From NCBI GenBank assembly GCA_023079485.1, contig CM041083.1, positions 154,708,552 through 154,772,551 of the forward strand: 64,000 bases of DNA, in the 5' to 3' direction. This document shows positions 12,896-25,140 of the stretch, piece after piece (within the stretch, counting starts at the first letter, position 1; every line of letters starts with the position of its first letter). The position numbers were made by a program, and so were the translations under genes. The notes below the pieces were generated by a model. It was given only the letters and a program-made list of their open reading frames with translations. It was not told where the DNA came from and did no database searches. The DNA is from Archilochus colubris. Its lineage: Eukaryota > Chordata > Aves > Apodiformes > Trochilidae.

Positions 12896-15132
12896 AAAGC
12901 TTGGTTTGGGTTTTTTTTTAATTATTTCAATGTATAAGATATTATCAATTTATGTGAAGAACAGAATCAGAAGTTTAGAGGAAATAGTGAGATTTGATAA
13001 GATTATGATATGTCTTTATTTCTCAAAATGTAGAATAGCTTTTTTCTCCTGAAGAGGTAAGTCAAACTGCAATTAATTAGATACATATAATTAAAAAATC
13101 AGTGTCCTTCTTTTACCATGATTTTAGCTGCAATCCTGTTTTATGTGAAGTTGCAAGTAATGAATAATTCACCTGAAGTAAGTAAAACTATTCTTCATAA
13201 AGTTGGCATTCAGTTAAGTGTCTCAGGATTTAATATCTAAACCAGTATAATCTATTTACTTTGAAAAGTCCCCTGGTCACAAATGAGACCAATATTTTCT
13301 TTTTAATCCTTAAAAACAACAACAAAAAAGATTTTCCAAATGCTGGCTATTGCATAAGATTCTTTCTGATTGTTCTGAAGTGTTGCATTTCATTTCAGGG
13401 TAGCTTAATTATTCTGCTGGGTGTTGATCTCTCAGAGGCATGAGATGCTAATTATTATGCCAAAAATTATTTTAAAGCTGAAATTCTGTTTGGGTGTGCA
13501 GTTCGTTTCTTTCAGCTAATTCAGCTGCAGTGTGTGCCTTGCTTTCTGTCATCTGCATTACAATAGCAGTGACTTCCTTGCCTCTTTGGGCACCTAGCCA
13601 GAAATAGAGAGTAACCCCTGTGTCTCCCTGTGCTTTCACTGCACTTCAATGGACTATTGCTGTCAGCAGAAAAAGTACAATAAATTGAGGCTCTTTCTTG
13701 GATAGGATAATTCTATCCTATGATAGAATTAGGAGGACTTTAATATTTTACAAGAGACTGAGACCATCTGTTAAGATCCAGCTGAATGGCTCTTGGTCTA
13801 ATAGAGTGGAAATGTATCTATTTGGGTGGCTAGTTCAGCTGTCTTTTCCATTGTTAATCTGTCAGTAATCACATTCTGTGTCACTGAGCGGTCAGAGCTA
13901 TTTCTGCTCTAGGGTTCAACCTTACGGGTTATGCTTTTAATTTATTTAGTTAATTACCATCTTGCTTTGTTAAAGTAAGGTCTTGTTAAGTCTTACCCAG
14001 GGGAAAGGAAAAGAGGAAGAATATTGGAAGGATAAGGTATTTCTGTTTAAAAAGGGCAAATTTAGGACACAGGTTCCATACAGCTGAGTAAAGAGCAACT
14101 GAAAGGTTAGGAGATATTGAAAGCTGATCTGCCCAGGCTATTTTGTGATCCTGTGTATTCTGCCACTGCTAAAAAGGTGGAATGTCTATTCACAATGCAA
14201 AAAGTTATTTGGCAGAGTACATCAAATTTGGATATACACTTCATAAGATCCATCCCACATTTTTATTTTACACATCAGAAGCATTGTCAAAGATAATATG
14301 AAACACCTGTCCACCTTCATGTAAATGGAGTTTCTACCCTCTTGGGCATTTTTCTTCTTATGAATTGTCTCAGGGAATTAATGACTGAGTGAAATTCTGC
14401 TTTGTACAGACTTTATGTATGGTCTCTTCCAGATTTACATCTTGTGACCTTTAATCTTGTTTTCATATTAAAATATCCCAGCAACTCTATTGGTATGCAT
14501 TAGTGGGGTCTGTAAAGCAAAACTCGTGATAAATCTTTTGACAGTTTTAGATTTATTTTTTTTTAAGAAAGGAAATATAACTAAAAAAATATGAACAAAT
14601 ACTTTGCTTTTTTTCTCTACAAAGTTGGTTCGAAGTGTCTTTCAATAATTTATTCATCAGTACTGCATCAGTCAGTAGGACTGTAGTAGTCCAATAAAAT
14701 GAGGAAATGACAGTATATTTCTCCCACCAAGCTGCACAGCCACTACTTACTGTAGAGTATGATACACTTCAAAGGAACCATTAGGAAGATAATTGTAAAA
14801 CATTCTTTCTAGCATTGAAGCATGAGATTGGCAAATCTGAGCTTTTTTTATTTCTTGAGACTTATTGTACCAAAGACTAAAACTCAACTGGAAAGATACA
14901 TGGCTGCCTAAGATGCATCCAAAGATTTTCAGACCTGGATTAAATGCTTGATATCTCATTTACCGACAATTACAGGAGTATTACTTTGATTCTTTCATTG
15001 GTCTGTGTTCCTGGATTCACTCACTCAATGATTAATGGAAATTATGAAGATTCAGAACATAACCTCAGTGAGCAAGCTTTGCAATTGTTTATGCAATGGA
15101 TGTACTATAAATCTGTATTCCAATATGTTACG
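12896..15132. other. Unique DNA; less AT-rich islands
   Basis: No gene is recognised. About 13460-13640 and 13790-13990 are less AT-rich and less repetitive than the surroundings and could be conserved non-coding sequence, but nothing in one sequence proves it. A short TAGGATA/TATCCTA hairpin sits at about 13702-13722. Confidence 0.55.
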
Positions 15133-15385
15133 GTCCAAGGTAACATTAAAATTTTTTTTTGTTTTGGATCCACAAAACAAAGTCCAACCTTAGAAAGGCT
15201 GGGTGCAAGGAGATTTTATTTGGCAATTGACACGGGCAAAATTATAGAGCCAGGCAAAAGAGGAAGAGAGGAAAAGAAGATATAAAAGATATAAGAGAGA
15301 GAGAGAGGAAAAAGTGGTAGGAAAGTGGTAAGAAAGAATGAGAGAGAAAAGTGGAGAAAAAAAGGGTAAGGAAGTGGGAAGAAAG

Positions 15386-15419
<34 letters not shown>

Positions 15420-15920
15420 TCACCACCAGGGGTGCAGCTGCCCAGTGAGTTTCTTCAAGATGGCTCTGATCCTGGACAGGGCCTGATGCGAGATGGCTGT
15501 GGGTCAAGAGATGACCAAACAGCCCCAGCATGGACAGCCGTATATACCCCTGAGTTCCTTTTGTTCCAAAGGGGCAGCTGTCAGTCAGCCAGGGTTGTTA
15601 TCAGGCAGGCTGCCTGGAGGGGAGCAGAAGGGTTTAGTCTTCCACCCACTCATCAGTTCTTATCTTGTTCCAGATGCCATTCTTCCTCTCTTCCAGCCAC
15701 TTTATCCAGGTACATTGTGCCTCCAGGGGCATCCCAGCATTGAAGGTTGGCCCTCAGGAAAGGGGAGTAGTCTCCACCCAGTAGGTCTTATAACATCCCA
15801 AGGTGTCACACACTGCTCAGCTCTAGCCAGGCCAGGTCCTCCATCCTAGCCAGCCAGGGCTATTCACTTTAAAATTGTCCTTTTGAGGCAAATTCTAAGC
15901 AGTGAGATGAGACTCTCACA
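15133..15920 (-). mobile_element. Solo LTR of endogenous retrovirus, family A copy 1
   Basis: A roughly 790-bp LTR read on the - strand. It begins TGTGAGAGTC (15920 downward) and carries a TATA-like element at 15541-15546, a GA/TC microsatellite, an AATAAA signal (reverse of 15215-15220) and a 3' end near 15133. It aligns by eye over its whole length with the LTRs at 17039-17835 and 32932-33702, but lacks about 50 bases near 15710-15720 that the other two share. The frames in it, including an arginine/glutamate-rich one from the GA repeat, are not genes. No retroviral coding region adjoins it. Confidence 0.85.
15389..15416 (+). repeat. (GA)n microsatellite inside LTR
   Basis: About 14 GA units inside family A LTR copy 1, on the transcribed side between the TATA-like element and the poly(A) signal. 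The same position holds a GA/TC tract in the other two copies, so it is part of the family rather than a chance insertion. Confidence 0.9.
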
Positions 15921-17032
15921 GCTAGACATCTTTGACCTAAATGTTAAGAGCTAAACATTTATGGGACTGACTTGGTTCTAATTTTCAGCTAGGATTCAAT
16001 CAATTAATTTTGAAGCTAATTAACCAACTGAATTAGTTAATTTAGAAGATACCATTCACAGTACTATACCAGACTATATTTAATTAGTTTGAAGGTCCAT
16101 TATTTCCAGGAACTTAGTGTGATGCCAAAAGGTTATGCGAGGAATCTAATCAAAATCTTCACTGAAGACAAATGATAACATTTCTCTGCTTAACTGTGCA
16201 AGGCTTACCACTGTTCCAGGGGCTGCTCAACCATACTAATATCCAAGCCTCAATAACCTGCAATTTTTTTTTCTAGAGTGGACAATAGCTGTTCTATTGT
16301 AGGAAAAAAAAAAAAAAAAGAGCAGAATTGGATTAAAGTAATTTGAAGGACTGGGTCAACCGTACTCTGGAGAGACAAAGCCATTAAGATTTGTGTTTAA
16401 GTATTAAACTGTCTTAATTGTGTTGTTACATTTTTGAGAACGAAAAATCACAACACATACTTTTCCCATTGCTATGACATAACTCTTATTAAAATATGAT
16501 GGAAGAGTAGATTTTCTAATTTTAGTTAGTAAATAGGCTGTATTTTTAGCAATTTAAAACGGAATTAATATCCTAAATGTCCAAAGTTTCATAATCACTT
16601 GTACAAAAAGATTTCACAGAACTGAGGAAATTTAACAAGGTTTGTGCAATAGGATTCAACAAGCATTTGAATGATGGATAATTATTTTTTGTAAAATGGA
16701 AGAGAACTGAGAAAAGAAGTTGTGAGAAAGCACTTCTGGAACAGGTATCTTGAAATGTTGAAATCCCTCTTCTGTATACATATTAGGTTGACTTTTATTT
16801 GGGTTGTTTTAAGTGTTAATTGTTTTAAACCTAGTTCTTATTTTTCTTGTAAGTGACCTGCATTCAGTGAACAGAATACTGAAGTATTGATCGTTCTGAT
16901 GAGGTGGTTCCATACAGATGAAGGAGTCACTACTCCATCTAATCTTTACTAAGAGACAAACTGCAAGTAAAAAAAAAATGTTTTGAAGTATCTATTTTCC
17001 AGGGGAAAAATGACAAACTTTACTTAAATTTG
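15921..17032. other. Unique DNA between two LTRs
   Basis: An AT-rich interval between two same-strand LTR copies. I see no gag, pol or env remnants, no primer-binding site and no purine tract, so it looks like host DNA, not the inside of a provirus. It includes a 16-A run at 16304-16319. Confidence 0.65.
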
Positions 17033-17038
17033 AGTAGC

Positions 17039-17229
17039 AACATTAAAATATATTTTGTTTTGGATCTGTGAGACAAAGTCCAACTGTATAAGGGTGTAAG
17101 CATAAGATTTTATTTGACAATTGACACAAGAAAAATGATAGAGCCAGGCAAAAGAGGGAGAGAGGAAAAGAAGATATAAAAGAGAGAGAAAGAAGAGGGA
17201 GAAGAAAAAAGGTAGGAAAGTGGGAAGAA

Positions 17230-17268
<39 letters not shown>

Positions 17269-17835
17269 TCACCACCAGGGGCCCAGCTGCCCAGCGAGTT
17301 TCTTCAAGATGGCGCTGATCCTGGACAGGGCCTGATGCGAGATGGCGGTGGGTCAAGAGACGACGCGAGGAGGCCAGAGGACCTGTCTCTTATATCCCTG
17401 AGTTCCTTTTGTTCCAAAGGGGCAGCCGTCAGTCAGCTGCCACAGAAGCCAGGGGCATTGGCATCAGAGACATTGCAGACAGGCTGCCTAGAGGGGGGGC
17501 CTTCCAGCAGACAGCACTTATCTCTTTCCAGGCTCCACTCCCTGCTCAGTTCCAGCCCCCTCAGCCAGGTACATCAGCATCAGTACAATCAAGGTGGCTT
17601 CCTCCACCCTGGCCAGGGCAATGGTGCCTGGAGGGATGTCCCAGCATTGCAGGCTGGCCCTCAGAAAAGGGGAGCAGTCGCCACCCAGCAGTTAGTTCTT
17701 AGTTGTTACCTCTTTCTGGTGTCACCCCCTGCTCAGCTCTGGCCAGCTCAGGTCCTCCACCCTAGCCAGGGCTATTCACTTTAAAATTGTCCTTTTGAGG
17801 CAAATTACAACCGGTGAGATCAGCAGACTCTCACA
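17039..17835 (-). mobile_element. Solo LTR of endogenous retrovirus, family A copy 2, with target duplication
   Basis: A 797-bp LTR on the - strand. It shows TGTGAGAGTC at its 5' end (17835), a TATAAG element near 17389-17394, a long GA/TC run at about 17233-17266 and an AATAAA signal (reverse of 17109-17114). The 6-bp sequence AGTAGC flanks it exactly (17033-17038 and 17836-17841), which fits a retroviral target-site duplication and shows that this LTR inserted on its own account. The 3' terminus (AATGTT) lacks the usual CA. Copies 1 and 3 carry about nine more shared bases, so the exact family end is uncertain. It keeps the ~50-bp block missing from copy 1. Confidence 0.88.
17233..17266 (+). 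repeat. (GA)n microsatellite inside LTR
   Basis: About 16 to 17 AG units inside family A LTR copy 2, the longest such tract among the three copies. It lies between the likely transcription start and the poly(A) signal. Confidence 0.9.
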
Positions 17836-17841
17836 AGTAGC

Positions 17842-20496
17842 CACATACAGTTTGGTTGTCAGTAAAAGCCTAAGAAAATAATACACCCTGTCACAAATTT
17901 ATAAAGACAAGAGAAGAAACTTATTTCTGAAATATCTGTGTGAGATTGTTGTACGAGGGATTATTTGGTTCATCTTTTTCCACTGATGGCAAAAAAGGAA
18001 AGGAAAGTGGAAAGGCAAGGCAAGAGCAAGGGCAAGGGCAAAGGCAAAGGCAAAGTTGTTTTATACTAATCTTTTTGTGATTTCTGTTTAACTTACTCAC
18101 AGTAGATTAATGATCTGTGAACATCTGGGTCCTTTTTTTTGTCTAACATGCATAATTTTGAATGGTTCTACTAAACAAGAGATTTCTGAAGGTAGTTTCA
18201 CAGCTGCTTTTCTACTAATATGAAATACAGTTTTAATCTATAAACCTGTATTTATTATTTTTAAGTAAAAAAGAAAATATGAGTCACCTTATTGTTCCCT
18301 AAATGCAAAATTGTCTGGTAGTCATAACATCTAGTAGCTAAGTTACCTGTTCTCCACATAAATAAGAGAATCGAATCCCTGCTTCAAGTTAATGCTTTGT
18401 ATCCCTGCTTTGTGAAGTTAATGGAAAAAATTATTTTATTTTTCTGAGTTTACTGTAGCTAGCAAATACATAAATGAAACATGAAGTGAACCAATAAACC
18501 CTTCCTAGTCACTCCTTATTTAGAGTGTTAGGAGAAAGTTTACAAGAGATAAGCCATCACTGAGAACTGAAGGAATTTATACTAATCTAGGCACTGATTT
18601 TATTTCTGATAAGTATGGATTTAAAACCAGTATATTTACATTCTGAAGTACATTTTGGATTTGGTGTTTTGGATTGCTTTATCTCTACTTGTAGCAGGTG
18701 TGGCAAATAATTTTAATTGATTTTCAAAGTTAAAAAAAGTATATGCTGCAAAAGCACGAACAGAATAAACTGTTTGTGCCTCAATATAGTTTATAAACAC
18801 AGACATTTGGCTGCTGGACCATCTTCAGGCCTGTGGAAAAACACTGAACTAGCTATAAACTGGTGAATGAAATACATGGGAAAACTGATCAAATAAAGCT
18901 CTAGATACTTAGAATTAGTTTCTGATGCAAAATTAAAATAAATTAATTAAATACAAAGTATATTATGCCTCCCAAAGAAGAAAACTGAAGCATGAACAAT
19001 TGCTTTTTCCTTTAGAATGTCTTTTTTCTAAGACTGAAGTATATTTTTCTTAGGATCAGCTTAGTCTAACATGGAACTTGCCAGTCACACACAGAAGGGT
19101 GTTGCTGAAACCCTTCTTCCCATCTCCCTCATTTTTTTAGAAAGGAATGTAGTAGCTTATAGTCTGAAAGTGATGGTACAGCACAGTAGTACAAGGCTAC
19201 AGCCATTTTTTAAATTTATTAATTTATTGCTTCATTGGCCAGAATATTACACAATGGCTGTACAAGAATGTAAGCTCTTTGCCATCCATAAACACTGAGA
19301 AAACATGGCAAGCAGCAAGCACCAATATGAAGTTAATGCAAGTTCAGGCATAAATATGAGGTATGTATTAACAGAAGCTCTAGAAGCTCTGGAAGATCTC
19401 TGCTTCTAGAAATAAATATATAAATAGATCCTGTGAATCTGGCTTCTGCATGTCTGTACATTCCAGAGAAAGTAAAGTAACAGCAGATTATGACATGAAA
19501 GAGTAGAAGCAGCAGAGAAAAACATTGGCACTAACATATAACCTTGCAAAGTGCAAGGAGGAAGGAGGCAACATTATTATATTACATTTGTAATGATCCA
19601 TGGCCTTGTGCTCTGCCTGTGGACAGCTTCCCAGGACATGACTACAAGCACATTAAGGTGGTCATGGTTTAAAAACTCCAAGGCATACAGAGTCACACAT
19701 AATATAGGAATGACCTTCATCTGTACCTGCAGGCCTGCTGACTGCTCTCAAGGGCAGTCAAAGGCAGTAAAGTCAGATAAAATATCTCACACAGTATTTC
19801 TATAGCTGAGTGAGTTTATAAAGCATGTCTTTGCTCAAGGTCACCTTTACTACAACAGTGAGGAATAATTTGCAGTATCTAAAAGTATAGCTTAATTGAT
19901 TAGATGGAATGGCCTCTAATTGAAAGAGTAATGGATGCATTTTTGAGCACTTGATGCTGCCTCATTTTATCATAGCTTCCTACTACATCTTGACATCACT
20001 AAAATAATTTGAAATTCTGTTTAGAACTTCTCCAAGAAAAACTTAAAAAATTCATTGAGAGCTGCGACAGGTCAGATGTGAACATGACATTACTTCTAAA
20101 ACAGGAATAATGTAACAATTTTACTCTTAGTAAATATATTTTCTGCTTCCCATTTTCTGACGCTGTTATTGGAATTGTTGCAGCCCTTAACACATTCTTG
20201 AAAGCCTTGAGCATATGTTGTGGTTTCAAATGGAAACCGTAGGAGTAGGGGAATCACTGGTGCTACACTACAGATTGGCAAACGCAAGCTAAAAGGCAGC
20301 AAGGTAAAAACTTGAAATGAAAACAAAGGTATGTATATAAGAAAATAACACTGATTTTAAGTTTAAGCAATGGAAAAAAAGAGTTGTAATAGGACATAAT
20401 GGGACTGCAAAGAAACAATGTTAACTCCAAGATTATTTCATCAATTATTTGTTGAATATTTGATTTGAATTTGATTATAAGCATCAATTGTTTGAA
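17842..20496. other. Unique AT-rich DNA with a hexamer repeat
   Basis: No gene is recognised. The only structured element is the AAGGCA/AGGGCA tract at about 18000-18054. Confidence 0.65.
18000..18054 (+). repeat. Hexamer purine-rich tandem repeat
   Basis: Degenerate tandem copies of a 5-6-base unit (AAGGC, GGGCAA, AGGCAA) run for about 50 bases. The + strand is almost purely A/G with periodic C. It is a simple repeat with no sign of coding. Confidence 0.8.
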
Positions 20497-21307
20497 CACC
20501 AGAGAGCAGCGCTGGAGCAGAGAAACCAAGGTCAGTGAGGAAAGTGAGGGAAAAGGTTCCTGAACAGAGATTTTTCTCTACGTTCCGTGGTGAGAAAACA
20601 GCCTGTCCCCTGCACCCATGGAGAATCATGATGGAACACACTCTGAAGGGCCATAATGTTGACACCAAGAGGTGTTGTGGGCTTTCTGCCTATGAGGAAT
20701 CCCTCTGGAGCAGGTGTGGACCTGCAGCCTGGGGAAGAACACAGAACAGAAGTCATGGACCTGCAGCCATGGGAAGGACTGTTAATGAACTAGTCCATAG
20801 GCCCCATGTTGAAGCAGTTTGCTCCTGAGGGATCGAGCCTTGTGGGAAGGATTCACATTGGAGGGGGTTGTGGAGGATTTTCTCCTGTGGGAGACACCCC
20901 ATGTTGATGTAGGGAAAGACTGTAAGGAATCCCTCTTCTTCAGGAAACAGCAGCAGGGAACAATCTGTGATGTCTGGACTGTAAACCCCACTTCCTGTTC
21001 CCCAATGCTGATGGGGGGAAGAAGGTAAAGAAATTGAGAAATAAGAAATTTGGGCTCAGGAAGAAGGGAGGGGTGGGGAAAAAATATGTAAGCTCTGTTT
21101 TGTGTTTTCTCTTTGCCTTTTTTTGGTTTGATTAATGATAAACTGATTTATTCCTCAGGCTGATTCTGGTTTGTGTGTAATTGGTGAGTGAAGACCTCAT
21201 AGCTCTTGTCTTGACCCGCAAGGTTGTAGGTGTATTTTCTCTTCGCCGTCCCATAATGGTGAGAGGCTATGTGGTCCTTTGTTATAAGCCAGACTCAAAC
21301 CATGACA
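20497..21307 (+). mobile_element. ERVL-like LTR (avian endogenous retrovirus), + strand
   Basis: A roughly 810-bp LTR-derived block. It shows internal motifs I recognise from avian ERVL-type LTRs: GGAGCAGAGAAACCAAGGTC near its start, repeated GGACCTGCAGCC(T/A)GGG units, a GAAGAAGG...GGGGTGGGG stretch, then a T-rich segment with TTGATTAATGATAAAC and TAATTGGTGAGTGAAGACC, ending CAAACCATGACA. Related pieces occur at about 34139, 38699 and 58130, all on the + strand. The 5' boundary is approximate. Short frames in both directions are non-coding LTR sequence. No internal viral genes adjoin. Confidence 0.8.
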
Positions 21308-24300
21308 TTATTAATGCAACATTTTATTGTTATTGAATTTATTTAACAGATTTTTCATCATTAATATCAATTACTTGTGTTTATTTGGGAGGAATATATT
21401 ACAATGTATATGACCTATGAATAATTAATCAAATGTAAAAAAGCCAGATAAATCAGTGAAGTTAAATTAAGAACAGCTTCGCTCCTATTTATCGTATCAA
21501 TTTAAAGAAAAAAAAAAGCACAATATATGATGGATTGTATCCACTAACTGTTCCTGGATGCTTAGTTTTCCCACACTGTTGACACCTGGAATATGAGTAT
21601 TTCATATCCACAGTCCTACATTTGATGCAAGTGTTCAGGCCCTCAGAATACTTAGATCTTCTGATCCCTTCAGTAGCCAATTTGTAGACCCCTCTAGTCT
21701 TGCCAGTATCTGGAACAGACTTCAGCCTCTTTGGTGCCTGTGTCCCACATTGATTACCTTATTTGCAGATTAGTCCAGGTTGATAATCCCTAATAATCAC
21801 ATACAGGTATGTCCCTACATACTTGTGTGATGCACACATACCCTGCAGAGTAGGTGTGTGCAAATCACACAGGTAAGTTCAATGTCCTCAGCTGAAGATT
21901 TCCAACTGCCCACATCAGGATACCTACAGCACCATGGAATTCTTCAAGGCATGACCTCATGATTGCCTTCTGAGTGTGTTAGCAGAAGGGAAGAAGAAGA
22001 AATGGGAGTGAAAATACACACATTGTCAGAAGCTGACTGAGGTGCACAAATTGACTTGGAATTTCAAAGCTCTCCCAAGTCCTACCCTCACAAGTACAGA
22101 ATAAGTGCAACAGACTATAGTTTGCCCATGGAAGAAACTAAAAGAAGTTGGATAAGTAAGAAGAACCTTCCTGGAAAAACAAATAAACAAACAAACAAAC
22201 AAAAAACCCAACAAACCGAAACAAAAAATCAACAGCAATCCAAACACAATGCTCTGTATTGCATATATTAGGTCAGCAATTCAGTTTCAAATATGATTTG
22301 GAACCAATTTTAAATAATCACAAGAATATATTATAGAGACAATCAGTCAACTAATCAACGTGTAAAAATTTTTTTAAGAATTTGAATAATTTTATTTTGG
22401 TCCAGTTTACTTAAACAGTAGATGGTCCTCTAAAATAGGTCATTCAACTTTCAAATGGAAGTAAGAATCTCAATCTTATTGGGGCAATTAAATGTGTATT
22501 ATTAAGGATTTACTCAGTTCTTTTAATCATTGTACAATTTATAAGTCGGTTTCTTTTATCTGTAGCTTGAATCCACGAACACAGACCACTTGAGGGATTG
22601 AGCATCATTTTCATTAACTATAATTGCTTTGAAGTAAAATATTTAGTCTACTGCAGTATATAATTCCATGATAATTTGAATCACTGCTCTGCTTTGCATG
22701 CAATGAACTTCATTTTTACAGCATTTGAGTGTAACTGTGAGTTACAGACAAAAGAGATTCTGAAAGCATAAAGCAGGTGTAATTGGCACAGCTGGATTTT
22801 TTATTTTTATTATAGCTTGCTTTATGAAAAACTGCTGTTGGCATCTGTATTAGTTATAAAATTATTATTTCTTTTCCTGGGTTAGAGCTCCACTTGGTGG
22901 TTAATTGGACAACATGTAACAGTGTCATTAACTTTGTACTATGAATAAGAATTACAGATATATTCACAGTTATTTTTACACTGTAGTTTCTGCATGTACT
23001 GTAAGATAAAAAAAAAAATGGTAAGATATTTTCTCAAAGAAGACAAGTTTAGAGTTTTAGTTATTTCTCTCTGATTTCTTAGATTATATAAAAAAATATT
23101 CATGTTTGTGCTTGGCAAATGATACAAGAACTACCAAATTTTACCACAATAATGAAATGATTTTGAATTTTTACTGGGCTTCAGTTGGGGGCAGAAGAGA
23201 GAGAAGAAAGGTTAATATGTGGATTTTAAATTATACATGTAGTTAATTTCTTAAACTCGGTTTATTCTGTCAGATAATTAAATAGTGTATTAAGAGTTCT
23301 CATCTAGTTCAACCTAGACTAACCATTATTTTCATATCATGATATTTATAATCCTAAACCAATAAGGTAATATTTCCTGATCTGTTTTGCAAACAAAATC
23401 GTACTTACTTGGAGAATTTTCTTCTAATTTACTGGTTAAGGTATCAGTTAACTCCTTTCACTTCATCATAAATTTTCTGAACAGCAAGTTGGAATTTACA
23501 AAAGACACATGGCCAATCTATCACCCACCAGAGACACTGGCCAAGAAACAACACTAAGGTTCCAAAACAATAAGGTTCTTTCTGCTGTACCTACTATTAA
23601 GTTATTGGGAAAAATTTAGAATTAGTAGTAAATAGCTGGTGATCTAGCTACTACTTGGTGTCAGCTCTTTGAGCATCTTCCAGTTATGGAAATCCTACCC
23701 TAATTAAGTGACTTTGTAACAAAATCTCAACAGAAGGCACAAATTTCAGAGTTTATAGGAAATACTTTGTTCTGTAAAATATCCAAAAAACTTTAGCTCA
23801 TTCATATTTACTTAACATTATAAATTATTACTTTATTAACCTTCATTATGCAACACTTTAGTCTGATGATCAAAAAACTGAAAAAATCATTCCAAAATTT
23901 TGAATAATGAAGCTTTAAAACAGTGGATTACAAATTTAGAATGCTTTGCATTAAATAAAAGGCTGCATAACATAAAACGTGAGTTCAGTTTTCTTAACCC
24001 TAAATTTCATTTTTTCCCTCAGAGTTCATAAAAGACAACAGTCTGAATCAGTTGAAGATGTTAAAAATCAGATTTGTGAAAGTTGAAATCTGAAAAATCA
24101 GATATCAGACAAGATACTTAACACTTAGCTATAGTCACCTGAAAGTTAGATATGTCTTAATGTAATTCCTTTATCATTATTGGGGAGAGATGTTGGTGAG
24201 AGACACTGGATTAGTGCATGCCTTATATATTATTAGACACACCTGTTCTAATCCATTTTGTATTTTATTTATAAAGAATGTGGTGTCTCTCAAGCTGCAA

Positions 24301-24862
24301 AATGGGACATTTTTTTTCTGAACAGGGTCAAATGGAACATTACAAACCAAATCCACCCACAGGACCCTGTTCTTTGCTTCATCTTCCCTGCTGTGCTAAT
24401 GCCTTGGGCCAGATCTGAAGCAGAACAGACATAATCAGCAGTCTGGAAAGCCCAGCAGCTTTCATGTAGCTCAGTCTGTGAGTGTGTGCATGTTCATGCC
24501 TCTGCAATGACCACCAGATAGCCAGAATGCTGAACAAAAGTAACAAAAGGTTTACTAAAATTGCACAACAAACCATTTTGGTTTTGTGGGTGTTTCTTTT
24601 GTTTGGTTGGTTGATTGGTTGGGTTTTTTTGTTTGTTTTCTCTTTTTTTTTCCCCCTTTGATAGTGTGTAAAGAAAGCTTAATGAGATTATTCATGATTA
24701 AGTTAAAGATCAACTCTCCCTCTATCCTCTAAGATCTCTTTATTTCCAGTCTGGGTTTCTGTCAAAACGGTCTTTTGGATTTTGCTTTTTGGTTTTATTT
24801 TGCGTGATTTTGTTTCTTTTATAGTTGAAGCAATCTGAAGGAAAAAGTCTTCAATATCTGGC
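21308..24862. other. Unique AT-rich DNA, no gene
   Basis: No gene or transposon is recognised. A (CAAA)n run lies at 22175-22206. A 63-codon - strand frame at 21489-21680 contains two CxxC pairs, but its context gives no support for a real zinc-binding protein. Confidence 0.65.
22175..22215 (+). repeat. (CAAA)n microsatellite
   Basis: AAAC/CAAA units in tandem with A-rich flanks. A simple repeat only. Confidence 0.8.
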
Positions 24863-25140
24863 ACAGAATCACAGAATGGTTTGGATGGTAAGGGATCTTG
24901 GCTGGGAAGAGTCTTAAAGCTCTTTTAGTTCCAACTCCCTTTCATTAGCAAGTACATCTCCCACCACATCAGATTGCTCAAAGTCACAACCAACCTGGCC
25001 TTGGATACTTCCAAAGGGGGAGCATCCACAATTCCTCTGGGCCACCACTGTGATCATCTTCATGACCCTCCTCTGAACTCATTCCAAAATGGTCCTCCTT
25101 ACAGTTCTCATGGCCAAGCAATTTCCTGTCTCTAATAAAA
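24863..25140 (-). mobile_element. CR1 LINE, 3' end fragment, - strand
   Basis: Begins ACAGAATCACAGAATGG, a reversed CR1 3' terminus. It continues with the reversed CR1 3' region (CCAACCTGGCCTTGGA, CCTCTGGGCCACC, CTCCTCTGAACTCATTCC). It is older and more diverged than the copies at 57 and 63 kb and is 5'-truncated near 25140. Confidence 0.93.

Noticed and set aside
15351..15743. Arginine/glutamate-rich open frame in the 15 kb LTR
   Set aside because: The charged repeat is just the translated GA microsatellite. The same region in the other LTR copies does not keep the frame.
15133..17841. A provirus formed by the two same-strand LTRs at 15 and 17 kb
   Set aside because: The 1.1 kb between them shows no retroviral genes, primer site or purine tract. 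The LTRs differ by a ~50-bp block, and copy 2 has its own 6-bp target duplication on both sides.
21489..21680. 63-codon - strand frame with two CxxC pairs, like a zinc ribbon
   Set aside because: It is short and has an A/T-run-encoded phenylalanine tail, no upstream or downstream exon signals that fit, and no recognised family.
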